Source of the DNA: UBA11524 sp045591175
GTDB taxonomy: Bacteria; Bacillota; Clostridia; Christensenellales; Aristaeellaceae
NCBI GenBank assembly: GCA_045591175.1
Contig: JAZNSI010000057.1
Span: forward strand, 1-64,000
Direction: 5' to 3'
DNA length: 64,000 bases
The translations under genes and the position numbers were made by a program. Below are positions 38,301-41,547 of this stretch, one piece after another. Position 1 is the first letter of the stretch. The number at the start of each line of letters is the position of its first letter. The notes beneath the pieces were generated by a model. The model saw only the letters and a program-made list of their open reading frames with translations. It was not told the origin of the DNA and did not search any database.

Positions 38301-39093
38301 CAAGCTCTACTACTACGTCAACGGTGCGTTGGCGGAGGACGCTGGCCTGATCGAGTACGAGGGTAACTACTACTACATCACGGCTGACGGCTCTGCGGTA
38401 ACCTCTACCACGATGCTCGTCGTGAAGACCAACAACCTGTTCCCCGTTGATAACTACGAGTTCGGCGAGGACGGCAAGATGGTCATCCGCGAGGGCATCT
38501 ACGAGGGTTACTACTACGAGGGCGGCGCCCGGACCGCGGCTGGTCTGGTCAAGGTTGGCGATGACTACTACTACGCAGGCGAAGGCGGCAAGATCGTCAC
38601 CGATGCGAAGTTCGACGTCGTCAAGCATAACGACCTGCTGCCTGAGGGCCTGTACCGCTTCGACGAGGAGGGCAAGGCGAACCTGAACACCGAACTGGTG
38701 GAAGAGGACGGCAAGCTCTACTACTACGACGAAGGCCGCCTGGCTGTGGACGAGGGCCTGGTGAAGGTCGCGGACGACTACTACTACATCGACGAGAACG
38801 GCGCTGCGGTGACCGACACGATGATGCTGGTGGAGAAGACCAATGACCTGCTGCCTGAGGACACCTACTGCTTCGGCGCTGACGGCAAGATGTTCGAGCG
38901 CCTGGCGGGCGACGCCAACGCTGACGGTGTGGTTGAATTCGCGGATGCTCTGCTGGTGCTGGAATACAGCTCCGGTGCGGACGTGGAGATCAACTTCCTC
39001 AACGCGAACGTCGATGGCAACGAGACGGTCGACCTCGCAGACGCCCTGCTGCTGATGCAGCTGAGCGCCGGCTGGGATGTCGAACTGATCTAA
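17329..39093 (+). CDS. Giant secreted multidomain dockerin protein (7,254 residues)
   Basis: A protein of roughly 790 kDa inside the exopolysaccharide locus. Order by residue: signal peptide (1-29, cleavage after NVLA); Ig-like domain (50-140); CHAP-like fold (161-311) with Asn208 and Arg264 where Cys and His are expected; Pro/Thr/Ala linker (315-375); helical region (398-500); beta domain ending in a bacterial-repeat/InlB-B-like unit (630-705); glycine-rich beta-helix-like region (710-1225). Then about 86 Cys/His repeat units (1233-5002), an unknown helical domain (5003-5385), a phosphodiester glycosidase/NAGPA domain (5394-5581, DGGGSTT at 5539), Ig-like and beta-sandwich regions (5600-6035), Tyr-rich wall-binding-like repeats (6038-7191) and a type I dockerin (7193-7254). 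AGGAGG precedes the ATG. It has no LPXTG or SLH anchor. The exact role is unknown. Confidence 0.93.
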   Translation: MKIGFSHRVTAMMMVLIMLFTMTPANVLAEATHDHDAEVASVIEVAALSVSASASADFVYAGEEGVTVTAKIAGGLAPYEVTLQAVKDGSVVSTQSTVTEGASAKLSFAPTSYGDYELVVTVHDAAHTQDLTSVSLAVAEHDTENEAAWAASVSGASVSGNWGKSLLSVAKTQLGYAESEKDFVLKSGAKQGYSRYGAWYGTPYAAWNISFLAFAAEYAKIPNDALLSGSSYRSWVNGFSNKGAYMTSGYTPVAGDIAFLSGSRVAVVESVSGANVTVIEGDVNGTVARKTYAISKVAGFGNTGLMQGLYNGTATAVPTAAPDATKAPEATDKPAATALPTAAPVATPVPEEEELTFEATPTPGPGVNTAPKDDNDPLSGMMGTMGDLVGELDAAATAIPAQFSEAYYLMQAEIRALLEKYLGTANPTKAEIEAFVEGLEMQELYYITLDIEEIGDYALSIGIDPHEYNAVAEKELAFDLFANQVWKHYEGMLTSKAGGDIVTGVTIAGADAYSGGVATSSASKVYIGSQTKTITITNSTSNTVKIDFSYKITGDETCKAEISGLGDAFTMNATGSKWEKSASLYVIVQPGATHTITSKVSNTGFPLSRANYTIALSGFSVSTVVSANVTFDYDEALGTVMVDGEVVGTNTSVMVIEQATLKATAQSGSVFYGWVNMADGQILSRNEEFSFSPTAETTIRAIFLTGVEPYFVRNNGYFYDNLNLATAAASAGDFIAPIQDCTLPAGTYTVPKGVTLLIPRDAAYNVDKTTPYTPEADYVLPTAFRTLTMANGANLVVNGELCVNGTMSAAGGHQGHPTGTVGFIRMQEGSDIVIENGGALYAWGYIVGTGDVQVEAKSGAAVYECFQVMDWRGGDVSSQLATGKRVFPMSQYYVQNIEVPLKLNAGASENCYFAVTIGFGVGVQGAKLPFFGNDNALFGLTSGYAIKDYQEGKGRLSVEGHGEFSVKGISINMKLGMFGDTNINSADFELPINGMLDITMGSGTLTIGQDIALLPGAKITVDEGAKCVFNNNANAYLISWKDWNTGEYVDTAGTYNTDTNYVYNKRKYTPLSYAPGGTGSDGRTDDAAIVINGTVDASAGYVYTSMNATPPVTSDGTGTVIVRAGEPVKKIEQLEQVGDDGKTLIYYYLPFEPAKLKNADGTYTSTTTGKSGFYTIVVGEYATGAYDVTIQSNTAYTYVYSAEYGRWVLPCDTSAENKEDHTHYYWLVSDTKADCVNPGSQVYQCSCSAAETVTIEQQALGHTYERTGEGYPTAGETTDPTCTEDGYITYTCADCQHSEVDKPDNYASEDDMPEAIRALVATGHTGGAEATCTTAQTCTVCGTTLVEALGHDMQNAEHDDNVSPTCEADGKQYKKCSRCDNSEWETLKQLGHAWNSGENQTATCQHGAYVLYTCTRCGTTENGEETSEPVDHAWVDDGNAVAPTCGVDGYQPQKCSFGCGETRKVIDEGSATNHRYDVTISDTLEEVVDSTGVVIDYVKKDCTVGGTVTKICSVCGDDASYTLNPSEQHEKLESIPEIPASCTTAGKTEGTKCAVCGTITEEPTVIEAGHDFYYEVIAPDCENPGYTKVTCTRNCGATFANENPTAATGHNYVAYPEDERNVAPTCKSTGVKVTKCENCGGTKDEVLGVVPHDWQDVEIIAPTCQTEGYTLQACSYADCEQKEQKVNVQKASAEYHSLTTVEKVEPGCTTDGCEAYEKCTVAGCSYTTYTADLIIPATGHSGAWTTVDATCMTEGSRTRTCTTCGATETETIPVTFDEHNAAGYHRTVPQQNPTCQATGWNEYRYCDECQLALEAIVTLPVAEDAHVLADGAAQEQTCTQEGWEAYEYCTVEGCTYSTKEVIHAGHPVDQVTSYPYGRESTHTVQGFAVGSKYCAKCDTTFEGERLPLQVDHVLADTPYTTVAPTCEAAGYDVYRCKWYGDGDCTHEETKANDTTALNHQYKVEAVNVTKQEDGTYKLNNCTVAGSVTYTCEREGCNAENAERYTYTDPYPATKTEHVLEWTYVKDEEPTCVSTGWQEYNCPDCDYYVKEVAPVLDHDEIRTYHEPVAPTCANGGQDGHEGYYSCATCGIDEIGKVSIDFDTNNADHHKYTTVDAQPATTCTEPGYKAYTYCTVCGDAEAAKKAAEIPADHLEKETLEADIPSTCQTQGYMVGSTICNKCGEMISGQRLPLASCELTVQTGHQDSTCYAQGWTTYECVYAYDGCTATRTEYHVLKAHTYDAGVGDENMEQKDGQWVRKNCLVGGTVTYTCTADGCTVEAEGHTKTDPYAALEAHTGSWNQTKAPTCQETGSKERTCELCGEYETADVDKLIHTEENAYTVVAEKKATCMEAGHSEYTHCNICNLDIGKVTEGYEIGTSDAHHDYQLVSGVAAECEKTGFEDAFQCTHCKKWRDKDGNDVAARPVIPTLHSQIEGIETEITVTCYRDGHSAGSKYCPTCTTWFDGTTTPKLEECNVQNLESAYKAPTCTETGSKTMQCIYYTGVEGECTTTETTTLAALGHDWARPEAESDGWTTVKAPSCYEKGEDIRTCSCGYSETRYPDMVAHTYDKAAGVPGLTTSKWNAVSQQWERCQGTDTVTYTCTVCPEDSDGHTKTEDVVIVDHSESYDTHPALAPNCANGGTAGYTEYKSCSICGIDEIGKETVEFDTNVDAYHDYKVYAEGKEPTCYSTGYAKNAEQCQVCEKWKSGFMDKVPCSTSTTTVEATCYADGKIVTKCKWYDESEECTTYTETAITERPDHNFSDYVSSTNLKLDDAGNLVLVDGKPVLVSCVVAGTVTYECSNKGCTETETTNIDAYTDHQNVKIDAAEAPTCTEDGLTEGSHCEACGVTIVEQKVDPMTNHADAYARTVEATCYSIGYNEGSIYCPDCNTWTTAIEIPIQNHNLVEVRRDPATCTADGTIYLQCEWYGEKCDVTDTEPISKLGHEWEREYETEGYETVTEATCYSEGEEVWTCECNETTSRPIAMKDHAYSVVSIVNAVEKDGAWVWTWTGAEDDLDCSIPGSVIYECQNTGCTDEASTTHTKTVTVPAPGHTWDENGKAATCTEAGWGSVCTVCGYVPENAEMDPLGHDYLVVATNVTGNDTDGWKLNNCLVAGFVEYTCQRIGCTEETDKHYVKVDYPKKDSHTWGDWNQTLAPTCTAEGSKTRTCSACGDTETAAVPVIEHSYGEILTVAATCGKDGKEYQICSACKGEKLVKTLTATGNHTWVLMDTSVGVKEENGKYVTEKCDVDGIAELDCSGCDATESRKITAPGHQYGEEQVESANCGVDGRKYKVCSECEHELVTEILKATGEHTWKMTDESVGVKAVVAEDGSVTYVATNCVDGGTVHEKCGVCQQTQTTPIVSKAHEYGDWVTDTEAKCEVAGTKHRDCANCDYTENGTIEALSHDWETITRIEAVCGTAGRTGGIQCSLCQAWSGTPSEEIPALTHKYDDGAYIQESDKPTCLDGGTLTFTCTQPGCNSKIEGHSYTKSVEALGHTYYDNEGNLIGGVTTAATCLVDGYTTYTCTRCAEGAEGHVHTVAGDKAKGEHTFGKVEVLNAPTCTEKGQTKYTCTYERCDTEGGYTEIRDVDPTGVHDETAVEGKEPTCTETGLTAGLKCSMCGMWHKEQTTIPAIHDTIKGIETAIPADCQKAGHDVGSKYCETHGWFEDKPLTTDHVMELYESHEATCETEGYVINRCKWYDLCAEEEKVTTDPKLDHIWTVSRYEGVEPDGDGWKLLDCTVAGTVYYVCERDAEHIDSKPIAATGHNNTEAYGAQDVTCLVDGYEAGTKCSDCGAIIVERKLIEAQGHVWDKGAQTKAPTCTEMGQTTYTCTFDNCDIEGGATEVRTDVKELGHSNKYIAEVKPTCYTVGYTAGVQCTVCKEWTTPRTEKAMVDHTYDAVVTAPTCTEGGYTTYTCSVCPESTKDHTYTGNETAALDHEWKVSSYEGVEPNGDDWKLLDCTVAGAVYYVCERDASHTDTKRIVATGHQNTEAYGAQTVTCEVDGYEAGTKCSDCGAIIVERKLIEAQGHVWDKGAQTKAPTCTEMGQTTYTCTFENCDTKGGAQQTLTDIPAAGHNYNKVVTQPTCNDGGYTTYTCTKCAEGTEGHSYVADETEAEGHKYGEGVVTAPTCNDKGYTTYTCTVCAEGTKGHSYTDNEVAAAGHKYNAVVTEPTCTAGGYTTYTCTVCAEGTEGHSYVGDKTPSYGGHTYVTLPAVPATCTEGGLTAGSWCDRCELVHVPQTPTPALGHTEVVDKSVDPTCTATGLTEGKHCSVCNTVLVKQEVVAEKGHTEAVDAAVAPTCTKTGLTEGKHCSVCNAVLDAQETVPATGHTEVDIAAVAPTCTATGLTAGKRCTVCKVTTVPQNKVDALGHTKEVIPAVDATCTTAGNTAGEKCSVCNAVLTATTVISPLGHTEVNDAAVAPDCTNTGLTAGKHCSVCNEVLVKQEVVDALGHTEVIDKAVAATCTKTGLTEGKHCSVCNEVLVKQEVVDALGHTEVVDKAVDATCTKTGLTEGKHCSVCNEVLVKQEATDALGHTEVVDAAVAPTCTETGLTEGKHCSVCNATIVAQKVINANGHTEVIDKAVAPDCTNTGLTEGKHCSVCNEVLVKQDVVDALGHTEVKDEAVAPDCTNTGLTEGKHCSVCNEVLVKQEVVDALGHTEVVDEAVEATCTETGLTEGTHCSVCNEVLVAQEVIDAKGHDMSAWVETTPHTCTEAGEETRYCLNECGLEEKQPTDAAHTPEVIPAVPHTCTEDGLTEGSKCAVCGKILVSQEDDPAAHAWETVTLHKPATCTEDGSRDVRCTECGATDTIVIPATGHTEVIDPAVAAVCKIDGSLIDGLTEGKHCSVCEEVLVAQEVVKAAHRWSIAPCTNVNAICIRCGYTNGSELLQHNMAPATCTKPATCTYTGCGYTDGEALGHKLVDIDEIPVTCEESGWTAGVQCTVCGAYTTTPKEIPAFNHKNSDGTSAIATYPAKNPTYTSEGWYEYEACSRCTYSTKVTREKLPEPSIDTFEEFIKYLPKLEEWAVEYSRKTPGTDPVSLVIKYIRTGVDRYNSGSWGIMAGYEDKGFAEYVIQQEDAFNSQFTEEQQDQMLQVSGFKDMKEFYLPNNNFVDFGHMFGTMDITYTNKGSQNHADVGGWAGDLVDLLSTSDHESHQDLINSVGDDFEALVDIIRTDLLGYDFDHEDTFALNDIYGDLDAFYIMENLDADGYASGDMTKLFTSYFDGSLSAVTRADYLLANRFDDVRTRSAIREAVYTEYTTNAMISTLEGTRDFNNTDDLITRRKAVCYAFADYLCILAGDWVDDTDNPYLTDYESSYSLLAPGISMEIHKATSQDGKNMVYYLGYADLAREDVDVMINYHDRYVDEGWNMSRVLDQANKAADKYYANPESEHYIENFAPVVAVNGAGFDMGTGEPSGLLVMHGEEYHGINSNGFFGITKDGKAIIGTTAEYNSTYRGELAEGIAGFGTMLVKDGELWSGIPTTNYYSDRASRTAVGITATGRVVFMVLDGRQEPWSCGGSMIEIAQIMKLAGCVTAINMDGGGSTTFVARKAGDEELSLVNRPSDGVQRSVSTSMMMVSTAPSSKTFDRALVESNYNFMTVGAEVSVTSTGLSATNNIVALPEGATWAVSDPEMAEIVDTGDVVINEDDPTVTKKTAKVIAKKNGEFEVYLMLDGVIIGQKTLNVIVPDQIYFTREKIDGIYGQGVELPLKARYEGKEAAFVPEDIVFTISNPAVGEMDGLTFNVAEESTVKTVTVTAALKLNAEATASINVVLYKDGENNFNFDNATGGNRELAWLREVSNAKQEGTSTYYIIDPKEDMVTSYTVALDMSQIPIPEKLESLTYMLPGSDLEGASAWTFLLQLAERISELTTVTAKFTLDPNFALVGYDEETGEYDASNLSLINDYFVLNKEAPVVYNPTDNTLTLKLNWKGFSQAIDPETANPMCIVSGLKLIPKDDAAWDAKDRLVAVHKAEVGYKVYMRANALHTFSSKPENQATFGLYPYGPYTNSRGIVENGGWFSSIYATFSDTYTLIKSLKNGWVVEEGGFRYYVDGQYLTGVHLIADDGLYYQFDANGINIGQTPYTGMHVMNNKTFYMQNGVPAKDWITLDDGYWYRFDTETGEGQHGSYTATFTHTNEDGTTSTNHIVYEFENGKLLDGVWYKDSIGWRYYYGPYYYKQGWRELTTQEGQKNGTGEKGMFFFEAYYAQQNVSPVQEAHATYEYWYEFTAEGKKVRNAPSGLYWWDDDWYKGMNGTIEPELYYVDENHPEGNGYSLAVTDGLRKVGDDYYFFDLWSGKAVRNTSHYIREQDANGLLPQGTYRFAADGKIILTTGVFNENGTLYYYYNGVRTANAGLVEYEGNIYGVGSGAICAANQSAYINKANGLADGTGTYRFDENGHLIAKKAVVDEGGILYYYNEAGRRVANAGLVEYAGDIYYIGLYTADGVEVNKNTAIAAVDVEIDVPKNKTNGLLTAGTYRFDENGKAILATELVEGDDGKLYYYMNGALQKDAGMIKYEDAYYYIDANGAAVTSTEMLCEKTIAPFPVDTYEFGEDGKMIIREGIYEGYYYVGGIKTAAGLVEEDGKYYFAAEGGKIVTDTKYDVQKTNDLLPAGIYRIGEDGALNLETELVEEDGKLVYYYEGKLSANAGLIQVDGDYYYIGENGIALTDAKQKITNNNGLELALGTYRFGEDGKAILKTELVEEADGKLYYYDEGRMADKAALIEYEGDYYWVEVNGFVVTSTKISLGKGEKLPTGIYRVGADGKIILTTELVDENGHLTYYKNGILTKDAGLIEYKGDYYYIDDAGQAVENGKYDVIKHNNLKPAGTYRFDEDAKMILTTELVEEEDGKLYYYIDGRLSDTADLIKYGEDYYWIQENGTALTNAKIEVGEDDLLDAGTYRVGEDAKVILTTEVVKEKDGKYYYYENGKLGKDAGLIAYNSAYYYITANGTAVTNKEMEVEKTNGLLPVGTYRFDKEGKADLSTELVEGEDGKLYYYVNGALAEDAGLIEYEGNYYYITADGSAVTSTTMLVVKTNNLFPVDNYEFGEDGKMVIREGIYEGYYYEGGARTAAGLVKVGDDYYYAGEGGKIVTDAKFDVVKHNDLLPEGLYRFDEEGKANLNTELVEEDGKLYYYDEGRLAVDEGLVKVADDYYYIDENGAAVTDTMMLVEKTNDLLPEDTYCFGADGKMFERLAGDANADGVVEFADALLVLEYSSGADVEINFLNANVDGNETVDLADALLLMQLSAGWDVELI
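28471..29555 (+). repeat. Long direct duplication, offset 663 bp
   Basis: Segments 28471-28892 and 29134-29555 are homologous at a constant offset of 663 bp (221 codons). The stretch 28678-28850 differs from 29341-29513 at only about one base. This is a recent duplication of several repeat units. Confidence 0.8.
30064..31416 (+). repeat. Eleven tandem 123-bp coding repeats
   Basis: Each unit encodes 41 residues (GHTEVVDKAV, then TCTKTGLTEGKHCSVCNEV, then LVKQEVVDAL). From the GH codons at 30064 to those at 31417 the distance is exactly 11 x 123 bp. Neighbouring units are nearly identical, which makes recombination and unit-number change likely. Confidence 0.9.
36240..38900 (+). repeat. Tyr-rich wall-binding-like coding repeats, about 220 bp each
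   Basis: Twelve full units and one truncated unit were counted by the marker (T/I/L)Y(R/E)F-x-E-D-G-K followed by ILTTELVEEDGKLYYY and AGLIEYEGDYYYIDENG. Two variant units with YEFGEDGKM-IREGIYEGYYY lie 1,485 bp apart, showing a higher-order duplication. The pattern recalls glucan- or choline-binding repeats, with Tyr in place of many Trp. Confidence 0.8.
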
Positions 39094-39194
39094 GCCAAAT
39101 TCCCCAACAAAAATGCGACCCCGGTGCTCCGGTTCGGCGGATGGCAGCGATGCCTCCCCGGCGGAGCGACCGGCGGCGCATGAAAAATGACCAA

Positions 39195-39228
39195 CGCCGT
39201 CCATCCCGTGCAAGCGGGATGGACGGCG
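39195..39228. terminator. Perfect 14-bp stem-loop after the giant gene
   Basis: CGCCGTCCATCCCG (39195-39208) pairs perfectly with CGGGATGGACGGCG (39215-39228) around a 6-base loop. There is no T-tract on the plus strand. It lies about 100 bases after the giant gene stop and could stabilise the 3' end or cause partial termination. The rest of the gap 39094-39354 holds only smaller CCGG stems. Confidence 0.5.
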
Positions 39229-39354
39229 CGTCGACGAATATGGCAACCTCTGAAAACGGTCGGGTACGATGGCTTTCAGACGCTGCCATAGGCGAAGATA
39301 CTGCGGCATGGGTTCATGCTGCTGACAAGAATAATTCTGCGGAGTTGCTGCATC

Positions 39355-40365
39355 GTGATCATCCTGACGAATTGCCTGACCGATACCGCCGACGAGGGCG
39401 GACTGAAGGTTGCGACCAGCCTGGCACGGCGCATCAAGGCGGCGGACGCAGCGGTGACGGTGGTTTCCTGCGGCTCGGACGCTGCAGGGGCCGACCAGCA
39501 CATTCCGGCCAACAAGCTGATGCTGAATCCTGGACTGTGGCGTTTCCTGCGCAAAAAGGGCGGGGATGTGCTTTACATTCCGGCCTTCGCACGGATGCTG
39601 CCAACGGCGCTGCGCATTGCGGTGCTGTCGCTGGCGGTGGGTGGCCGGCTGCGTACGCTGCTGGTGATGAAATCGCCCATCAGCAAGCTTGCAAGATTCC
39701 TGCTGAAGATGAGCCGGGCGGAAATCATCGCGCTGTCGGAGGACGCCCACACCCATTACCGCGAGGTGATCGGCGAGCGGGCGATCCGCCTCAAGACGGG
39801 CGTGGATACCAGCCGCTTCACCCCGGTGGACGACGGGACGAAGGCTGCACTGCGCGAGAAATATGGCGTCCCCCAGGACAAGACGGTGGTGCTGCATATC
39901 GGCCACCTGACGGCGGGGCGCAACCTCCAGCATCTGCTGAAGCTGGAGAACGTACACATTGTGTTGGTGACCAGCTCCTTCACCCTGAACGTGAAGGACG
40001 AAAACCTGCGGGCAGAGCTGCTTGCCTGCGACAATGTGACGCTCATCGAAACCTACCTCCCGCAGGTGGAGGAGATCTGCCAGCTGGCGGATGTGTATTT
40101 CTTCCCGGTCACGGAGGCGTGCAACTGCATCGACGTGCCGCTGTCCGCCCTGGAGGCCGCTGCTTGCGGCAAGCCCGTGGTCACGACGGCCTATGGCGAA
40201 ATGCGCACACTGGCGGAGAATCCCGGGTTTTACCTGATCGACAGCTTTGATGCGGACGCGCTGAATGCCCTCATCCGCTGCGCGGCGGAGGAAAACATCA
40301 GCCCCCGCGAGGCCGTGCTGCCCTACGACTGGGCGCGCGCGGTGGAAGCGCTGCTGCACGACTGA
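39355..40365 (+). CDS. Glycosyltransferase, GT4-like
   Basis: This 336-residue GT-B-like protein has an N-terminal domain starting IILTNCLTDTADEGGLKVATSLARRI, where DEGGLKVA is the usual acceptor-side loop. Its C-terminal Rossmann half has KTVVLHIGHLTAGRNLQHLLKL and VPLSALEAAACGKPVVTTAYGEM, corresponding to the GT4 donor-binding signature. I prefer the GTG at 39355, with GGAG 10 bases upstream, because the family motif begins there. An ATG at 39316 adds 13 residues without support. It is the first gene after the giant protein and probably adds a sugar to the repeat unit. Confidence 0.88.
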   Translation: MIILTNCLTDTADEGGLKVATSLARRIKAADAAVTVVSCGSDAAGADQHIPANKLMLNPGLWRFLRKKGGDVLYIPAFARMLPTALRIAVLSLAVGGRLRTLLVMKSPISKLARFLLKMSRAEIIALSEDAHTHYREVIGERAIRLKTGVDTSRFTPVDDGTKAALREKYGVPQDKTVVLHIGHLTAGRNLQHLLKLENVHIVLVTSSFTLNVKDENLRAELLACDNVTLIETYLPQVEEICQLADVYFFPVTEACNCIDVPLSALEAAACGKPVVTTAYGEMRTLAENPGFYLIDSFDADALNALIRCAAEENISPREAVLPYDWARAVEALLHD

Positions 40366-40380
40366 TTGCGGAGAACGTCA

Positions 40381-41547
40381 ATGAAGAAGATACTCTTTGT
40401 TATCCACGCCATGGGCTACGGCGGAGCGGAGCGGGCGCTGGTGAACCTCCTGTGCGAGCTGCCCCAGGACCGCTTCCAGGTAGACCTGCTGTGTTTTCAG
40501 CGGCGGGGCGATTTCCTGGCGCAGCTGCCCGCGTGGGTGAATGTGCTGGACACGCCGCCGGAATTGAAGGCACTCTATGGGCCGACGAAGAAGGCGGGCC
40601 GGCTCATGCTGCGAAAGCTCTGGGGTAAGGCGGGAGCGATGATCTTCCGCCGCACCCGCAAGGAGCGCGCCGCCTGGCGCTGGCAGCATGTGTTCAAGCG
40701 AGTCATTCCGGTGCTGCCGACCCATTATGACACGGCGGTGGCCTTCACCGGCTCGGAGATCCAGTATTTCATCGCCGACTGCGTGGATGCGGCCCGGCGG
40801 ATCGTTTTCATCCATAACGATTACCGCACCGCAGGTTATTCCGCCAGGGATGACGAGCCTTACTTTGCAAGGATGGACAATATCGTGTCCATCTCCCGGC
40901 GCTGCGTGGAGGTGCTGGAGGAGACCTTCCCCCAGTACCGCGAGCGGATGCTGTACCTGGAGAATATCACGTCCTCGGCGCTGGTGCGCAGCCGCGCACA
41001 GGAATTTGTCCCGGCGGAGTATCCGCAGGATGTGCCGGTGATCCTCTCCGTGGGCCGGCTGAATCCGCAGAAGGGCTTCGACATCGCCATTGACGCGGCG
41101 GCGATCCTGCGCGGACGCGGGCTGAAATTCCGCTGGTTCATCATGGGCGAAGGCCCGCTGAAAGCTGAACTGCAAAAGCAGATCGACGAGCGCGGCTTGA
41201 GCGAGGATTTCATCCTCCTGGGTGCGCGGAATAATCCGTATCCCTACATGGCCCGGTGCAGCGTGCTGGTGCAGTCCTCCCGGTTTGAGGGCAAATCCGT
41301 GGTGTTGGACGAGGCCAAGATGCTCTGCGTACCCATTGTGGCCACGGCTTATCCGACGGTGGCCGACCAGCTGACCGACGGCCAGGAGGGCATGGTGACG
41401 CCCTTGTCTGCCGAAGGATTGGCCGATGGTCTGCAGAAGATGCTGGAGGACGCAGCCCTCCGCGAGAAATTCACTTCCTTCCTGGCGGCCCATGAATATG
41501 GCAACCAGCAGGAGGCGGAAAAGTACGTCAGGCTGCTGGATGAATGA
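40381..41547 (+). CDS. Glycosyltransferase family 4
   Basis: This 388-residue protein has N-terminal KKILFVIHAMGYGGAERALVNLL, with the GGAE loop typical of GT4. The C-terminal half has ILSVGRLNPQKGFDIAIDAA and SSRFEGKSVVLDEAKMLCVPIVAT, in which the E-x7-E pair binds the nucleotide sugar. It closely resembles the next gene, so the two look like a tandem duplication that has diverged. GGAG precedes the ATG at 40381. The stop overlaps the next start. Confidence 0.95.
   Translation: MKKILFVIHAMGYGGAERALVNLLCELPQDRFQVDLLCFQRRGDFLAQLPAWVNVLDTPPELKALYGPTKKAGRLMLRKLWGKAGAMIFRRTRKERAAWRWQHVFKRVIPVLPTHYDTAVAFTGSEIQYFIADCVDAARRIVFIHNDYRTAGYSARDDEPYFARMDNIVSISRRCVEVLEETFPQYRERMLYLENITSSALVRSRAQEFVPAEYPQDVPVILSVGRLNPQKGFDIAIDAAAILRGRGLKFRWFIMGEGPLKAELQKQIDERGLSEDFILLGARNNPYPYMARCSVLVQSSRFEGKSVVLDEAKMLCVPIVATAYPTVADQLTDGQEGMVTPLSAEGLADGLQKMLEDAALREKFTSFLAAHEYGNQQEAEKYVRLLDE

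Noticed and set aside
19957..40359. A 6,800-codon open frame on the minus strand
   Set aside because: It is exactly codon-aligned with the giant plus-strand gene and the glycosyltransferase after it, has no ribosome site or domain, and its translation is the low-complexity mirror of the repeats. Codon bias explains it.
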